A stretch of DNA of 64,000 nt from Leptolyngbya sp. FACHB-261 (GCF_014696065.1 NZ_JACJPL010000031.1:744001-808000), one strand, 5' to 3'; shown: positions 9,818-19,401, counted from the first letter of the stretch. Program-made: numbers and translations. The notes: generated by a model from the letters alone, not told the origin.

Positions 9818-11533
9818 CTATGAGCTTGGCTGTGATTTTTCCAAAGCAGCATTCAAGCAATTGGCAGCTAACAGAGTAAATTCCTTCTGGCGCTGAACCG
9901 TGCAGGTTTTGACTAGGCGAGGCAGGATTAAGCGCCCCTGCCCAGAAGCTTGGGCCGTGAGATTGTTTTCTGCTGCTTCTGCCACCGCCTGGTACTGCCG
10001 GAGCCAGGAATTATGCTTCAAGTAGCTAGGCTTAAAGGCGTTGTCTTCAACCAACCAATAATCAACCTCGTAGCGGTTCAGAAAATTCTGTATCACGCTG
10101 GCATCAGTGGCATATTGCGCGGTAATTAGGTCAACAGTGCGTTGCCGCAGGCGTTGGTAATAACCCAGTTGATAGGGAATAGAGTACTCGCCAGACGTTA
10201 AGACAGAGCGCTGGGCAAAGCTAGGTAGATTATCCGCCTCAAGCGTCAGTGATGCGGTCAGCGTGTCAACAGGTGTCTGGCGCAGAAATTGGTAGATCTC
10301 TGGGATGGTTCCCGTCTTGACCGGATGTTGTCGGTAGGGACAAAGCCATAGAGACAGCAGGAGCAAGCCAATCACACCTGCTCCCTGCCACTGGCCTAAG
10401 CGTTCAATCAGAACGTAGATCGTGATAGCAGCAGCAATTGAGAGCAGCAGTGGCGTGGTGTACAACACATAGCGCACCGGTAAATGCAGGCGAAACAGCA
10501 GGGCATGGGACAGCAGAAATAGCCCTAATGAAGCGCCGAGCACCTGCACGAGCACAAGGCGAGCTGAGGTCATTTGCTTCAGCCGGGATTGTAGCCTTGG
10601 CCAACGGCTGCGTTGTAGCCACAGGAGCGGCAAGAGGAAGCCGAGAGCCAGTAAGGGAGGTCTGAGGTCGAACATCAGGCCACTACGTCCTCCCCCTAAC
10701 CAGTAGCGGGACCAACTCTTGGCAAAAAAGGACGAACGTCCCCCTGGCAAAAACTCAGGCATGGTTCGGGCCTGGGCGCCACTAACAATTGGCTCATAGA
10801 TGGCCGTATCGGCTTTGGCAAGCAAAAGCGCTGCCCCAACTAGTGCAAGCGCCCCAGCGAAGGCCAGCCAAGAGCGCATAGCGCGCGGCCCTCGACCTGC
10901 CCAAAGTCCGCTCAAAGCAAGAACGCCTAGGGCCAGTAATGCTCCCTGTGGGTAGAACAGGGCCAGCAGACCGGCCAACAGCACAGCGGGCATGAGCCGT
11001 TTGGCGGCCAAACAATCGAGAAACGGCAGAAAAATCGGATAAAAAAAAGCGCGAGGCGTTCCCGAAGATACATCATCGCTAAACCAGAGGGCCTGTTGCA
11101 CGAACAAAAAGCTGCCCAAGGTAGCAACCCAAGTGACAGGCAAAATGCGCCAGAACAAGCTGAAACAATAGCCTGCACTGATCAGAGCCAGCCCCAAGGG
11201 CAGCAGCTTGTTGAACTGCAAAGGCTTGAGCCCCAAGGCATTAGCCAGCTGGTATAGGCTGGTGTATCCCGGTGGGGCAACGGCTTGAAAATAGTCAGCG
11301 ATCCAGTCGTTGGGAAATAAGCCAGGTTGATCAAAGCGCAGCATCCAGAACACATGCTGACGGGCATCGTCTGGGATTGCCCAGGGATTATGCCAAAACT
11401 GCCACAGCCCCGGTAAACTGCCCAACAACGTAATCAGCAGTACCAATAGCAACCCCGTTCGTTGGCCACCACCATCAATCTTGTTGAACGCGGTCTGGCT
11501 AGGGCGCGGACTTTTGGCAGAAGACGAATTCAA
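9818..11533 (-). CDS. Large polytopic GT-C-like membrane protein, paralogue 1 of 3
   Basis: 571 residues with an N-terminal helix, then an outer loop with IPDDARQHVFWMLRFD and NDWIADYFQAVAPPGY, many membrane segments, and a soluble C-terminal domain containing EADNLPSFAQRSVLTSGEY and YYQRLRQRTVDL. The same landmarks in the same order occur in the genes at 11620 and 13334, so the three are paralogues. The DD in the first loop is placed like the catalytic acidic pair of GT-C transferases, but I recognise no named family. Start is TTG at 11533: GGGAG sits at RBS distance, and the nearby ATG (11547) runs straight into a stop. Divergent from 11620 with 86 bp between starts. Confidence 0.78.
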   Translation of the reverse strand: MNSSSAKSPRPSQTAFNKIDGGGQRTGLLLVLLITLLGSLPGLWQFWHNPWAIPDDARQHVFWMLRFDQPGLFPNDWIADYFQAVAPPGYTSLYQLANALGLKPLQFNKLLPLGLALISAGYCFSLFWRILPVTWVATLGSFLFVQQALWFSDDVSSGTPRAFFYPIFLPFLDCLAAKRLMPAVLLAGLLALFYPQGALLALGVLALSGLWAGRGPRAMRSWLAFAGALALVGAALLLAKADTAIYEPIVSGAQARTMPEFLPGGRSSFFAKSWSRYWLGGGRSGLMFDLRPPLLALGFLLPLLWLQRSRWPRLQSRLKQMTSARLVLVQVLGASLGLFLLSHALLFRLHLPVRYVLYTTPLLLSIAAAITIYVLIERLGQWQGAGVIGLLLLSLWLCPYRQHPVKTGTIPEIYQFLRQTPVDTLTASLTLEADNLPSFAQRSVLTSGEYSIPYQLGYYQRLRQRTVDLITAQYATDASVIQNFLNRYEVDYWLVEDNAFKPSYLKHNSWLRQYQAVAEAAENNLTAQASGQGRLILPRLVKTCTVQRQKEFTLLAANCLNAALEKSQPSS

Positions 11534-11619
11534 AGGGTGGCTCCCATATTATTCTAAATACGAAAGGCTACTAACTTTGTGGCTTTTAGTCTACAGAGTT
11601 TATCATTCCTGCCAAGGCC

Positions 11620-13383
11620 ATGCCCATTGCTCACCCACGCAAGTTTTCATTTTTTTCAGTCAATTTATTGCTCAAATCCCAACTTGAATTCTGGTTTGGC
11701 TTGAGTTTGGCATTCGCTCTATATTATTGCGTTTTGGCAATTGGGCAGGCATTTGGTAGTGAATATGTTGTCCAGGATGATGCGCGGGAATACGTGTTCT
11801 GGATGCAGCGTTTTTTGGATCCGGAGCTATTGCCCAATGACTTAATTGCTGATTATTTTCAATCGGTGACGCCACCTGGCTATGCTGCGCTGTTTCGGTT
11901 GATGGCAGGGGTTGGTGTTACACCATTGTTATTGAGCAAGCTACTGCCAGTTGCGCTGTGTCTAGTTAGCACAATCTATTGTTTTGGCTTTTGTTTGCAG
12001 CTGTTGCCCGTGCCAATGGCTGGCTTTATCACCACGGTTCTACTCAACCAAAGCTTGTGGGTTAAAGACGACTTAGCCTCGGCAACGCCTCGTGCATTTG
12101 TCTATCCTTTGCTTCTCGCTTTTTTATACTATTTGTCTCGTCGCTCCCTACTGCCCTGTCTGGCTTCACTTGCACTTTTGGGCCTGTTTTATCCGCCCTT
12201 AGTCTTTGTTGCGGCAGGAGTTTTGTGTTTGTCATTGCTGCGCTGGCAGGGCTGGCGTCCTCAATTGGATTCCAACCGCAGTAATGTTCGATTTTGTGTT
12301 TTGGGATTGGGCGTTGTGCTCCTGGTTCTGTTGCCCTACGCCTTGGGTTCCTCTCGGTTTGGGCCCATGATTAGCCTGGCCAAAGCCAAGCTGATGCCGG
12401 AGTTTGCAGCCAATGGGCGTATTCGTTTTTTCTCAGATAATCCCTGGTTTTTCTGGTTGGAAGGTCAGCATAGTGGCTTGCGCTTGACCTTCACACCGGC
12501 TCTGTATGCAGCCAGTTTTTTATTGCCAATTTTGCTACGCTATCCGGAGCGTTTCCCATTGGTGCGGCAGCTGCGTCCAGCGTTGGTCATTTTGCCTCAG
12601 CTTGTCCTAGCCTCGGTTGCTATCTTCTTGCTGGCCCATGCCACTTTATTCAAGCTGTTTCTGCCTAGCCGCTACACACAGCACAGTTTCAAAATTCTTA
12701 TGGCTGTCGCAGCTGGCATTGCTTTAACCGTGCTCCTGCATGCTCTGTTAACCTGGGGCAGCCGACGCTCTGAGCAGAATTTTAACCCCAAAAAAATCTT
12801 AGCTTTTAGCTTGGCTGGTCTTCTGGGAATGGTGCTCATTACCTATCCTAGCTTCTTAAAAAAGTTTCCCAGAACTGGCTATGTTACGGGTCATTTTCCA
12901 GAGTTGTATGAGTTCTTTGCCCAACAGCCCAAAGATAGTTTGATCGCCTCACTGGCAGAGGAGGCCGATAACTTACCCACCTTTGCGCAACGTTCCATTC
13001 TGGTCGGTCAGGAATATGTCTTGCCCTATCACATGGGCTACTATCGCCAAGTTCGACAACGCACTGCTGATCTACTCCAGGCTCAATACAGTTCCGATTG
13101 GGCAGTCATTCGTGATCTCATCCAAACCTACGGTGTTGATTTCTGGCTGTTAGATCGGGCTGCTTTTGAACCTGAATACATCACCCGCAAACGTTGGCTG
13201 CGGCAATTGCAACCCGAGACTTCTGAAGCGCTCAGTGCATTGAAGCAGGGAACGCCTGTTTTAGCCCAACCTCTAGACCGTTGTGAAGCTTTTGCCACTG
13301 AGAAATGGGTTGTTTTGCGAGCAGACTGCTTGCTTAACGCCCTGCCCGTTGGTAAATCGTCTGCGCTGGCACAATCGCCATAA
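11620..13383 (+). CDS. Large polytopic GT-C-like membrane protein, paralogue 2 of 3
   Basis: 587 residues, closest in sequence to the divergent neighbour at 9818. Shared landmarks: QDDAREYVFWMQRF, PNDLIADYFQSVTPPGY, DDLASATPRAFVYPL and, in the soluble tail, EEADNLPTFAQRSILVGQEY and GYYRQVRQRTADLLQAQY. About 10 membrane segments separate the N-terminal loop from the C-terminal extracytoplasmic domain. Codon use is more T-rich (many ttt, tta, ttg) than in the two minus-strand paralogues. The last 50 bp overlap antisense with the 3' end of paralogue 3. Function unknown; an envelope glycan transferase or flippase-associated enzyme is the best guess. Confidence 0.78.
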   Translation: MPIAHPRKFSFFSVNLLLKSQLEFWFGLSLAFALYYCVLAIGQAFGSEYVVQDDAREYVFWMQRFLDPELLPNDLIADYFQSVTPPGYAALFRLMAGVGVTPLLLSKLLPVALCLVSTIYCFGFCLQLLPVPMAGFITTVLLNQSLWVKDDLASATPRAFVYPLLLAFLYYLSRRSLLPCLASLALLGLFYPPLVFVAAGVLCLSLLRWQGWRPQLDSNRSNVRFCVLGLGVVLLVLLPYALGSSRFGPMISLAKAKLMPEFAANGRIRFFSDNPWFFWLEGQHSGLRLTFTPALYAASFLLPILLRYPERFPLVRQLRPALVILPQLVLASVAIFLLAHATLFKLFLPSRYTQHSFKILMAVAAGIALTVLLHALLTWGSRRSEQNFNPKKILAFSLAGLLGMVLITYPSFLKKFPRTGYVTGHFPELYEFFAQQPKDSLIASLAEEADNLPTFAQRSILVGQEYVLPYHMGYYRQVRQRTADLLQAQYSSDWAVIRDLIQTYGVDFWLLDRAAFEPEYITRKRWLRQLQPETSEALSALKQGTPVLAQPLDRCEAFATEKWVVLRADCLLNALPVGKSSALAQSP

Positions 13384-15052
13384 CATCTCGTAAACCACCG
13401 TCTTGAATTTCTTGCTGGATGAGCGGCTGTGCTTCTGCCAATTGCTGCAACACTGGCTTGGCACCAGCCGCAAGGTTCGCTTCTACCAGCGCCCGAGCAC
13501 GACCTGCAAAGGGCACAAACAAGCCTAAGCGCGCCCGAGACGGCGAGGACAAGCGATAAAGCGGTACCACGAACAGGTCAACCTTGTAGCGCTCTACATA
13601 GTCCGCCAAGACTTGGGGCGAAGGGGTGTAGAAAGCATTCAGCGTTTCCCAGAGCCGCTGCTCCATGGCCCGGTAGTAAGTGGGATGCCAGGCCAGCGCA
13701 CCTTCCATAGAGGCAACCACAGGCAGACCCGTCAGCAGAGGCAGGTTGCCAGCCTCACTGGGGTGAGAAGCCAACCGCGTGGTCGCAGGCTGGGCTCTCA
13801 AAAAGTCATAGATCTGATTGTATTGTCCAACTCTCAGGCCCATGGGCCACAGAGGCAGGTGAGCCAGCAGCAACGCCAAGCACAGCACTGCCGTCAACGT
13901 TGTTCGGGACCAGCCAGCCCAAGGTCGGGGGCAGAGTTCCAGCAATGCTGCAATTGCCACGCCACTAAACAAGGCACCGACAATTGGTACCGAGAAGGAC
14001 ACATAGCGGTTGGGATGATAAAGATGCAACAGCACCAGTTGCGCCAGCACGTAGGTTGCCAGCGACGCCCAAAACACTCGGCCCAGCAAGGTGACCCAAC
14101 CCGACCAACCCTTAAGGCTGCTCAAGCGACTGCCGTAGCGCCAACGCAGCACAGGCACCAATAAAGCAGGCAAAACACAGAGGGGATGCATGAGGGTTAA
14201 ACCCAGCCCTGTGCGTTTGCTAGTAATCCAGTAGCGGAGCGGGTCGGCTACGAACATTTCATTGCGACCGCCGTCGAGCAGGGCCGGATCGGTGAGGGCT
14301 TCGGCTTTGGTCAAGATAGGGCCAAACGGACCATCAATCAGCTGACCAGGGACTAGAATCGCGGCGCAAATCAGCGTTCCAACAATCAGCAGCCAGAGGT
14401 GACGTCGCCAGAGCCGGGAATTGAATTGAAACTCCGGTGCGACTCCAGGAATTAGCACAAAGGTCAGCACGGCCAGGGCCAGCACCACTACCGGCTGATA
14501 AAACACACAGCCCAAGACCAAACAGCCGAGCACAGCCCAGCGCCAACCCCGGCAGAGGGTGTATAGAAAGCCCAGGAATAGTGGATAGGCAAACGAGCGG
14601 GCAATGCCCGTGCTCAAGTCATCAGTAGTCCACAGTTGCAGCACAAACACCAGCGTTGCCCAGAAGGCCACCCGACGGTCGTTGAACAACCGTTCTGCCA
14701 GCAGAAACAACAACACTGCCGACCCTATCCCTAACAGAACCGGCAGGATCTTGTTGAACACAACCGGCGAAATCAGAAAACTGGCAGCCCAGTACAAGCC
14801 GTACACGCCCGGAGGCATTTGAGCGATGAAGTAGTCCGCCATCAAATCGCCACGAAAGCGGTTGGGGTCGGTGAATTGCCACATCCAGAAAATGTGCTGT
14901 GTAGCGTCATCAATGTAGGTATAGCGATCGCCCAGCATCACGGCTAGAAACCGCGTCACTGGAATCAGCTGGAGCAGCATCACTGCCCAGAAGTAACCGC
15001 TCTGCCATAGCGGACGTTGGGCTTTGCTGATCTGGGGCGGGGCGAACTGCAT
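13334..15052 (-). CDS. Large polytopic GT-C-like membrane protein, paralogue 3 of 3
   Basis: 572 residues and the most divergent of the trio: IDDATQHIFWMWQFTD, GDLMADYFIAQMPPGVY, DDLSTGIARSFAYPLFL, then membrane segments, and SEAGNLPLLTGLPVVASMEG in the soluble tail. The order and spacing of these motifs match the other two. It converges on paralogue 2 with a 50-bp overlap of coding 3' ends, leaving no room for a conventional intergenic terminator. It lies downstream of the GT39 gene at 15144 on the same strand, with 91 bp between them, and may share its transcript. No named family recognised. Confidence 0.78.
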   Translation of the reverse strand: MQFAPPQISKAQRPLWQSGYFWAVMLLQLIPVTRFLAVMLGDRYTYIDDATQHIFWMWQFTDPNRFRGDLMADYFIAQMPPGVYGLYWAASFLISPVVFNKILPVLLGIGSAVLLFLLAERLFNDRRVAFWATLVFVLQLWTTDDLSTGIARSFAYPLFLGFLYTLCRGWRWAVLGCLVLGCVFYQPVVVLALAVLTFVLIPGVAPEFQFNSRLWRRHLWLLIVGTLICAAILVPGQLIDGPFGPILTKAEALTDPALLDGGRNEMFVADPLRYWITSKRTGLGLTLMHPLCVLPALLVPVLRWRYGSRLSSLKGWSGWVTLLGRVFWASLATYVLAQLVLLHLYHPNRYVSFSVPIVGALFSGVAIAALLELCPRPWAGWSRTTLTAVLCLALLLAHLPLWPMGLRVGQYNQIYDFLRAQPATTRLASHPSEAGNLPLLTGLPVVASMEGALAWHPTYYRAMEQRLWETLNAFYTPSPQVLADYVERYKVDLFVVPLYRLSSPSRARLGLFVPFAGRARALVEANLAAGAKPVLQQLAEAQPLIQQEIQDGGLRDVMAIVPAQTIYQRAGR

Positions 15053-15143
15053 TCCCTCAACACCGTTACAAATTCAGCCCTTACTGTTGCACGCTGCTTG
15101 GTGCAATGCAATCGAGCTTGACTGACCGGCATAGCCAGCCCAA

Positions 15144-16754
15144 TTAAGTGCAAATCAAGTGATAGTAGCCCTCGCCGCTGACCTTAATGCGCTCCGGTTC
15201 GGCACTGCGGCAGGCTACGCCTGACCAATCAGCCGTTCTCAGGGCCCGTGTGACCCACAAATCCACCGGCAAGTTTAACTGCACTACCGCTGTCAGTTTT
15301 TGGAGGACAGCAGCGTTGCCATTGGCATCATTGACAAAGATGATCCGGGCTTGAGGATCCTGTCGCTGCAACTCCAGGCTGAGAGCCAAGCCCTTTGCCA
15401 CATCGTTGAGGTCGCTATAAGTCTGCGCAAATAAAATCGGGGTCTGACTTTGGCTGCGGATGCGGCTTGCCGTGGCTGCCGGTTCGCCGGTCTGTGCCAA
15501 GACCCAGCCCTGCACGGCCAAGCTGCTACTGACCAAACCGACTACCAAAAAGGCTGCAATCACCTGTTCTCTGACGGGGCGTTTGAGCCCACTGAGGCAA
15601 GCCGTTGCTACCAGCAGCATGCCAGGCAAGAAAATGAAGTTATAGCGAAACACGCTGGTCAAACGGCTTTGCTTAGCCCAGCCCAGCCCCACTAGCAGAG
15701 CCATTGCCATAATCACAAACAGCCCAGCCCAAGGCAGCGCTGCATCCCCAGACAAGCGCCCACCCCGCCACAAGTACCACGCTCCTGTGCCGATCAACCC
15801 CAATAAGAGCAAGACCAGGACAATCTGCAATTCACCCAACGCAGGCGACAGGGGCAGCATTACAAACAGAGCTGCTGTGCCTGGCAGAAGCATCACCACC
15901 TGAAGGACAGCATCTAGATTGCTCCAACCCCGGCTGATCCAGGCCACTTCGCCCCGCCCACTGTGCTCTAGCAGCGTTGGCAACCAGGGCAGCCAAACTA
16001 GCAAGACGCCGCCAAGGGCCAATCCCCAAGGTAATAACTGAGTGCGAGCCGAGTGCCAGGACCGGGCCAAAGCCAGAGCCAGAACCACTAGTTGGGCTAG
16101 CCAAGCCAGCAGATAGAAATAGTGCACATAAAGCCCGATGGCATTACTCAATGCCCAAGCCAGCAAAAGCATCAGACTGAGAGAACGGCCTTTGTGCAAT
16201 TCATCGAGCAGGGCGAACAGGGCCGTCAGCGCCCCAATTAAGCACAGAATCGCCAGACTGTAGTGCCGTGCCTCCTGCGCCAAGTACACGGCAAAAGGGG
16301 AAACCGCCACCAAAGCCGTTAGAAGCAGAGCCTTAGCCTGAGCGCCTCGGAACGCCACTCGCCCCAGAACGTAAATCGCCAGGATACCCAAGCTGCTAGT
16401 CAGCGCTGTAAACGAGCGCAGCCGCCAGGGCAAGTCTTGCAAGGATCCATTCCCCAGCAGCCTCAGCCACAGATGCGATAGATAAAAATAAAGCGGCGGA
16501 TGGGTCGAATCGGTTTTAACTGCTTCCGCGATGCTGCCTAGGCTAGCCTCTACATTGAGCTGGAACAGAGGCCGCAGATCAGCAGCCTCCAGCACTTGAT
16601 CAAGAGGCACATCCTGCAAGCGCTTGCCCAGGCTAAAGAGTGCGCTCAGCACCTCATCGGTCCAGAGGGGTTGGTCCCCCAGATGCCAGAAGCGCAGGCC
16701 CGTCCCCACTACTAGCAGCACCAGGAGGAGTTGGGATTTGGCCAGTCGAAACAT
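15144..16754 (-). CDS. GT39-family membrane glycosyltransferase
   Basis: 536-residue polytopic protein. The first loop has DQPLWTDEVLSALFSLGKR, the acidic motif of PMT/ArnT-type transferases, and STHPPLYFYLSHLWLRLLG matches the HPPLYF motif of this family. About 11 hydrophobic helices are followed by a short soluble tail. Its ATG follows the ilvE TAG stop directly (TAGATG, no spacer), so the two are translationally coupled. It probably transfers a sugar from a polyprenyl-phosphate carrier at the outer face of the membrane; substrate unknown. It closes the GT-C locus on the right. Confidence 0.85.
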   Translation of the reverse strand: MFRLAKSQLLLVLLVVGTGLRFWHLGDQPLWTDEVLSALFSLGKRLQDVPLDQVLEAADLRPLFQLNVEASLGSIAEAVKTDSTHPPLYFYLSHLWLRLLGNGSLQDLPWRLRSFTALTSSLGILAIYVLGRVAFRGAQAKALLLTALVAVSPFAVYLAQEARHYSLAILCLIGALTALFALLDELHKGRSLSLMLLLAWALSNAIGLYVHYFYLLAWLAQLVVLALALARSWHSARTQLLPWGLALGGVLLVWLPWLPTLLEHSGRGEVAWISRGWSNLDAVLQVVMLLPGTAALFVMLPLSPALGELQIVLVLLLLGLIGTGAWYLWRGGRLSGDAALPWAGLFVIMAMALLVGLGWAKQSRLTSVFRYNFIFLPGMLLVATACLSGLKRPVREQVIAAFLVVGLVSSSLAVQGWVLAQTGEPAATASRIRSQSQTPILFAQTYSDLNDVAKGLALSLELQRQDPQARIIFVNDANGNAAVLQKLTAVVQLNLPVDLWVTRALRTADWSGVACRSAEPERIKVSGEGYYHLICT

Positions 16755-17714
16755 CTAGACGCGGGCGAGCCAGTGGTCGTATTGAGGCAGTTGGCCGCGC
16801 ACAACTTTCGTGTAGAGTCCTTGAATCTGGCGGGTTAGGGCACCAATGTTGCCATCCCCGACTGGTCGATGATCAAAACGCGTCACTGGAGCAACTTCGG
16901 CCGCCGTACCTACCATAAACGCTTCGTCAGCCACATATAGCTCAGTACGGTCAATCGAACGAGCCACCACCTCTAGACCCAGCTCGGCCCGGACTAACTC
17001 CATCACCGTCGCCCGCGTAATGCCTTCCAGAATGTTGTCTGACACGGTGGGCGTAATTAGACAGCCATCACGCACCAGAAACAGGTTCATAGCGCTGCCT
17101 TCGGCAATATTGCCCTCCTGATTCAATACCAGCGCGTCATCGAAGCCGCACAGATGAGCATCGGTCTTGGCCAAAGCCGTGTTGACGTAGGCGCCATTGA
17201 CCTTGGCCCGCGCAGGGATAGCATTGTCATCTAGTCGCCGCCAGGAAGAGACCCCAACATGTAAGCCCTTGCGGGTATCAACGTACTGGTCCAGCGGTAA
17301 GGAGAACAGGCAGAAGTCGTCTTGAGTATTGGGTGCCAGCAGAATCGGGCCGATGCGCAAGTCGGTCTTGTAAACAATTGGGCGGATATAGGTGGGTCCC
17401 TGATGGCCGTTGCGCTTGACCAGGTCCAAAGTCAGAGCACCCATCTGCTCAGCGCTGAGTTCGGCTTTCAGGCGCAGAATGCGACAGCTTTGTAGAAGGC
17501 GCTGGTAGTGCTCCGCCATGCGAAACACTGCCATACGTCCTTCTTCAGGCAGCCAATAGGCTTTGATACCCTCAAAGGCAGCTGTGCCGTAGAGGAAGGC
17601 GTGGGTCTGGATGTTGATACAGGCTTGGTCGCTCGGGACAAATTCTCCACGCAGATAGGCAAATTGGGGACGCAGCTCCCCTTTTTCCTCCGCTGAACCT
17701 GTAGCCACAGACAT
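16755..17714 (-). CDS. ilvE: Branched-chain amino acid aminotransferase
   Basis: 319 residues, class IV PLP aminotransferase interconverting Val/Leu/Ile and their 2-oxo acids with 2-oxoglutarate/glutamate. Visible motifs: YGTAAFEGIKAYW near residue 43, the PLP-lysine segment PARAKVNGAYVNTALAK, EGSAMNLFLV and DNILEGITRATVMEL. The extra N-terminal residues are mostly polar and the length is otherwise normal. It is the first gene of a coupled pair with the GT39 gene. The pairing with a glycosyltransferase is not functionally obvious. Confidence 0.95.
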   Translation of the reverse strand: MSVATGSAEEKGELRPQFAYLRGEFVPSDQACINIQTHAFLYGTAAFEGIKAYWLPEEGRMAVFRMAEHYQRLLQSCRILRLKAELSAEQMGALTLDLVKRNGHQGPTYIRPIVYKTDLRIGPILLAPNTQDDFCLFSLPLDQYVDTRKGLHVGVSSWRRLDDNAIPARAKVNGAYVNTALAKTDAHLCGFDDALVLNQEGNIAEGSAMNLFLVRDGCLITPTVSDNILEGITRATVMELVRAELGLEVVARSIDRTELYVADEAFMVGTAAEVAPVTRFDHRPVGDGNIGALTRQIQGLYTKVVRGQLPQYDHWLARV

Positions 17715-17773
17715 TAAAGCCGTCCTTCCCGATTGGTATTGCCCTGCTGGTGTTGCCCGATCATACCGGATGC

Positions 17774-18271
17774 TTAGCGGCTGGCGGAGCCACGCGCGGC
17801 GCTAACCGCACGGTTGACCCGTTCTTTCAAACTGGTCTCACTGGGATAACGCTGCACAATCTCATTGAAGACATCGACGTCAACGCCGTTTTCCCGCAAG
17901 ATTGCAGTCGTCTCGGTGCGCAACGTTTGGCACAGAGTTGCACCCTGTGGCGGCAGGTCATTGACCATATTGCGGCACAGACTGAAATTGGGCTGGGTCC
18001 GGGCCTGCGTTTGAGCCTGCGCCATCAACTGGGGCATGCCCTCGACATTCTGCGCCTCACTTTGCAAACGAGCCTGTAGGGCTTCGATTTTGATATAGGC
18101 CCGGGCGAAGCGCTGAATCTGGTCATCGCTGAAAGTAGTTTGGGCCTGCACGATAGCTGCAAACGGAGTAGCAAGAATCAAGGCAGAGAACGCCATTGAG
18201 CTAATCACCCAGTTTGCAGCGAAGGGTAGCAGCCGTTGGCCCAAGCGCAATGGAAGTCTAGAAGTTGTCAT
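17774..18271 (-). CDS. DUF4168 domain protein, secreted or periplasmic
   Basis: 165 residues. Basic N-terminus and a hydrophobic stretch (LLPFAANWVISSMAFSALIL) ending AIVQAQ form a signal peptide or anchor. The DUF4168 domain begins FSDDQIQRFARAYIKIEALQ and ends DVFNEIVQRYPSETSLKERV. The family is widespread in cyanobacteria and of unknown function. Its stop is 59 bp before the ilvE start on the same strand. Confidence 0.88.
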   Translation of the reverse strand: MTTSRLPLRLGQRLLPFAANWVISSMAFSALILATPFAAIVQAQTTFSDDQIQRFARAYIKIEALQARLQSEAQNVEGMPQLMAQAQTQARTQPNFSLCRNMVNDLPPQGATLCQTLRTETTAILRENGVDVDVFNEIVQRYPSETSLKERVNRAVSAARGSASR

Positions 18272-18398
18272 AGCAGCAGAAAACGCAAATTGACCAGGAG
18301 TTCTGAATGATGTGAGTCATTTTAGAACCCAGAAGTTCCACGCGAAGCAATCCAGAGGGTATAAATACTGCTCAGTTGTCAAGTTGTCTGAGGCCAGC

Positions 18399-19385
18399 TC
18401 AGGAGCTGGCACAGAGTTGAGATAACTCTACAACGGCAGTTTGCAGAGCAGCCGTCTCTTCGGCACCCCGTTTGAGACCGGTTTCTAGCTTCAGCAGCAT
18501 CGGTAGAGCCTGAGTCAGTACCTGCGAGGATAGCTTCTCGACTTTCTTGCGTAGAAAGTAGATTTGCTTGGGGTTGCCAACTTCAGCAGCCTCAGCGATC
18601 TTCTTCTCGTCCCGTTCTCCGGCTTCCAGCATCAGCTTGACCCACAACCAGGTGCGAAATTGCCCGGTCAGAGTAGCAGAAATGCGCAGCGGGGCTTCAT
18701 TTTGCAGCAACAGCTCGGAGACCAAGCCCAAAGCCCGAGCGGTTTGGCCTTCTCGGATGGCGTCTGCCAGTTGCAGGCTGTTGTGAGCGGATGCCGTGAC
18801 CATTTGCAGCACCACCGCGCCATTGATTACAGGCTGACCTTGGCTGGCGTAGAGGCTGAGTTTCTCAAGTTCCATGGCAACGCGGCGGGAATCATTGCCA
18901 ACAGCTTCAGCCAACAGCTCAGCCGCTTCAGTGGTGAGCCTAACCTGAGCAACTTTGGCCATTTGCTGCACCTGTCGCACCAACTCGTCAGTCTTCCAGG
19001 GGGGAATCGGTGAGAATTCCTGGACGGTAGCGTACTTCTGCAAGACCTTAGTCGATTTAATCCGGCCATCGGGTTTGCCACGACTGGTCAGCAGCAGGTG
19101 GCTAGTTTCGGGCAGGCTGGCCAGAGTGCGCTCTAGTTCCCCCAATAGTTCTTCTGAGCAGCGCTGGGCCACGGTGGTTTCCGCTAGCCAGATCAAGCGA
19201 CTGCCTGGACCAAAGGGTGGCGTCATCGACTGGTTAAATGCTTGCACAATCTGTTCTGGATTGTCCCCAGCCAGTTTTTCGTAGTTGAACGACTCCCAAT
19301 CTGGATCGACTACTGCTTGACGCAAAGCTGTGACCGCCTGACTCAAGCGGTAATCATCTTCACCCCAATAGAAATAAGCGGGCAT
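18399..19385 (-). CDS. holA: DNA polymerase III delta subunit
   Basis: 328-residue clamp-loader delta subunit, which opens the beta sliding clamp. N-terminal MPAYFYWGEDDYRLSQAVTA is the usual cyanobacterial start. AAA+-like domain 1 carries HLLLTSRGKPDGRIKSTKVL; domain 3 carries NEAPLRISATLTGQFRTWLW and KIAEAAEVGNPKQIYFLRKK. As expected for delta there is no functional Walker A. GCCAGCTC/GAGCTGGC at 18393-18410 straddles the stop codon, a weak hairpin without a T run. The 106 bp upstream holds a six-copy 13-bp repeat. Confidence 0.93.
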   Translation of the reverse strand: MPAYFYWGEDDYRLSQAVTALRQAVVDPDWESFNYEKLAGDNPEQIVQAFNQSMTPPFGPGSRLIWLAETTVAQRCSEELLGELERTLASLPETSHLLLTSRGKPDGRIKSTKVLQKYATVQEFSPIPPWKTDELVRQVQQMAKVAQVRLTTEAAELLAEAVGNDSRRVAMELEKLSLYASQGQPVINGAVVLQMVTASAHNSLQLADAIREGQTARALGLVSELLLQNEAPLRISATLTGQFRTWLWVKLMLEAGERDEKKIAEAAEVGNPKQIYFLRKKVEKLSSQVLTQALPMLLKLETGLKRGAEETAALQTAVVELSQLCASS

Positions 19386-19401
19386 GCTGGATTCTTAACT
19401 T

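Noticed and set aside
18393-18410. Terminator at holA stop
   Set aside because: Perfect short palindrome, but only a 2-nt loop and no T run; left as a note in the holA entry.
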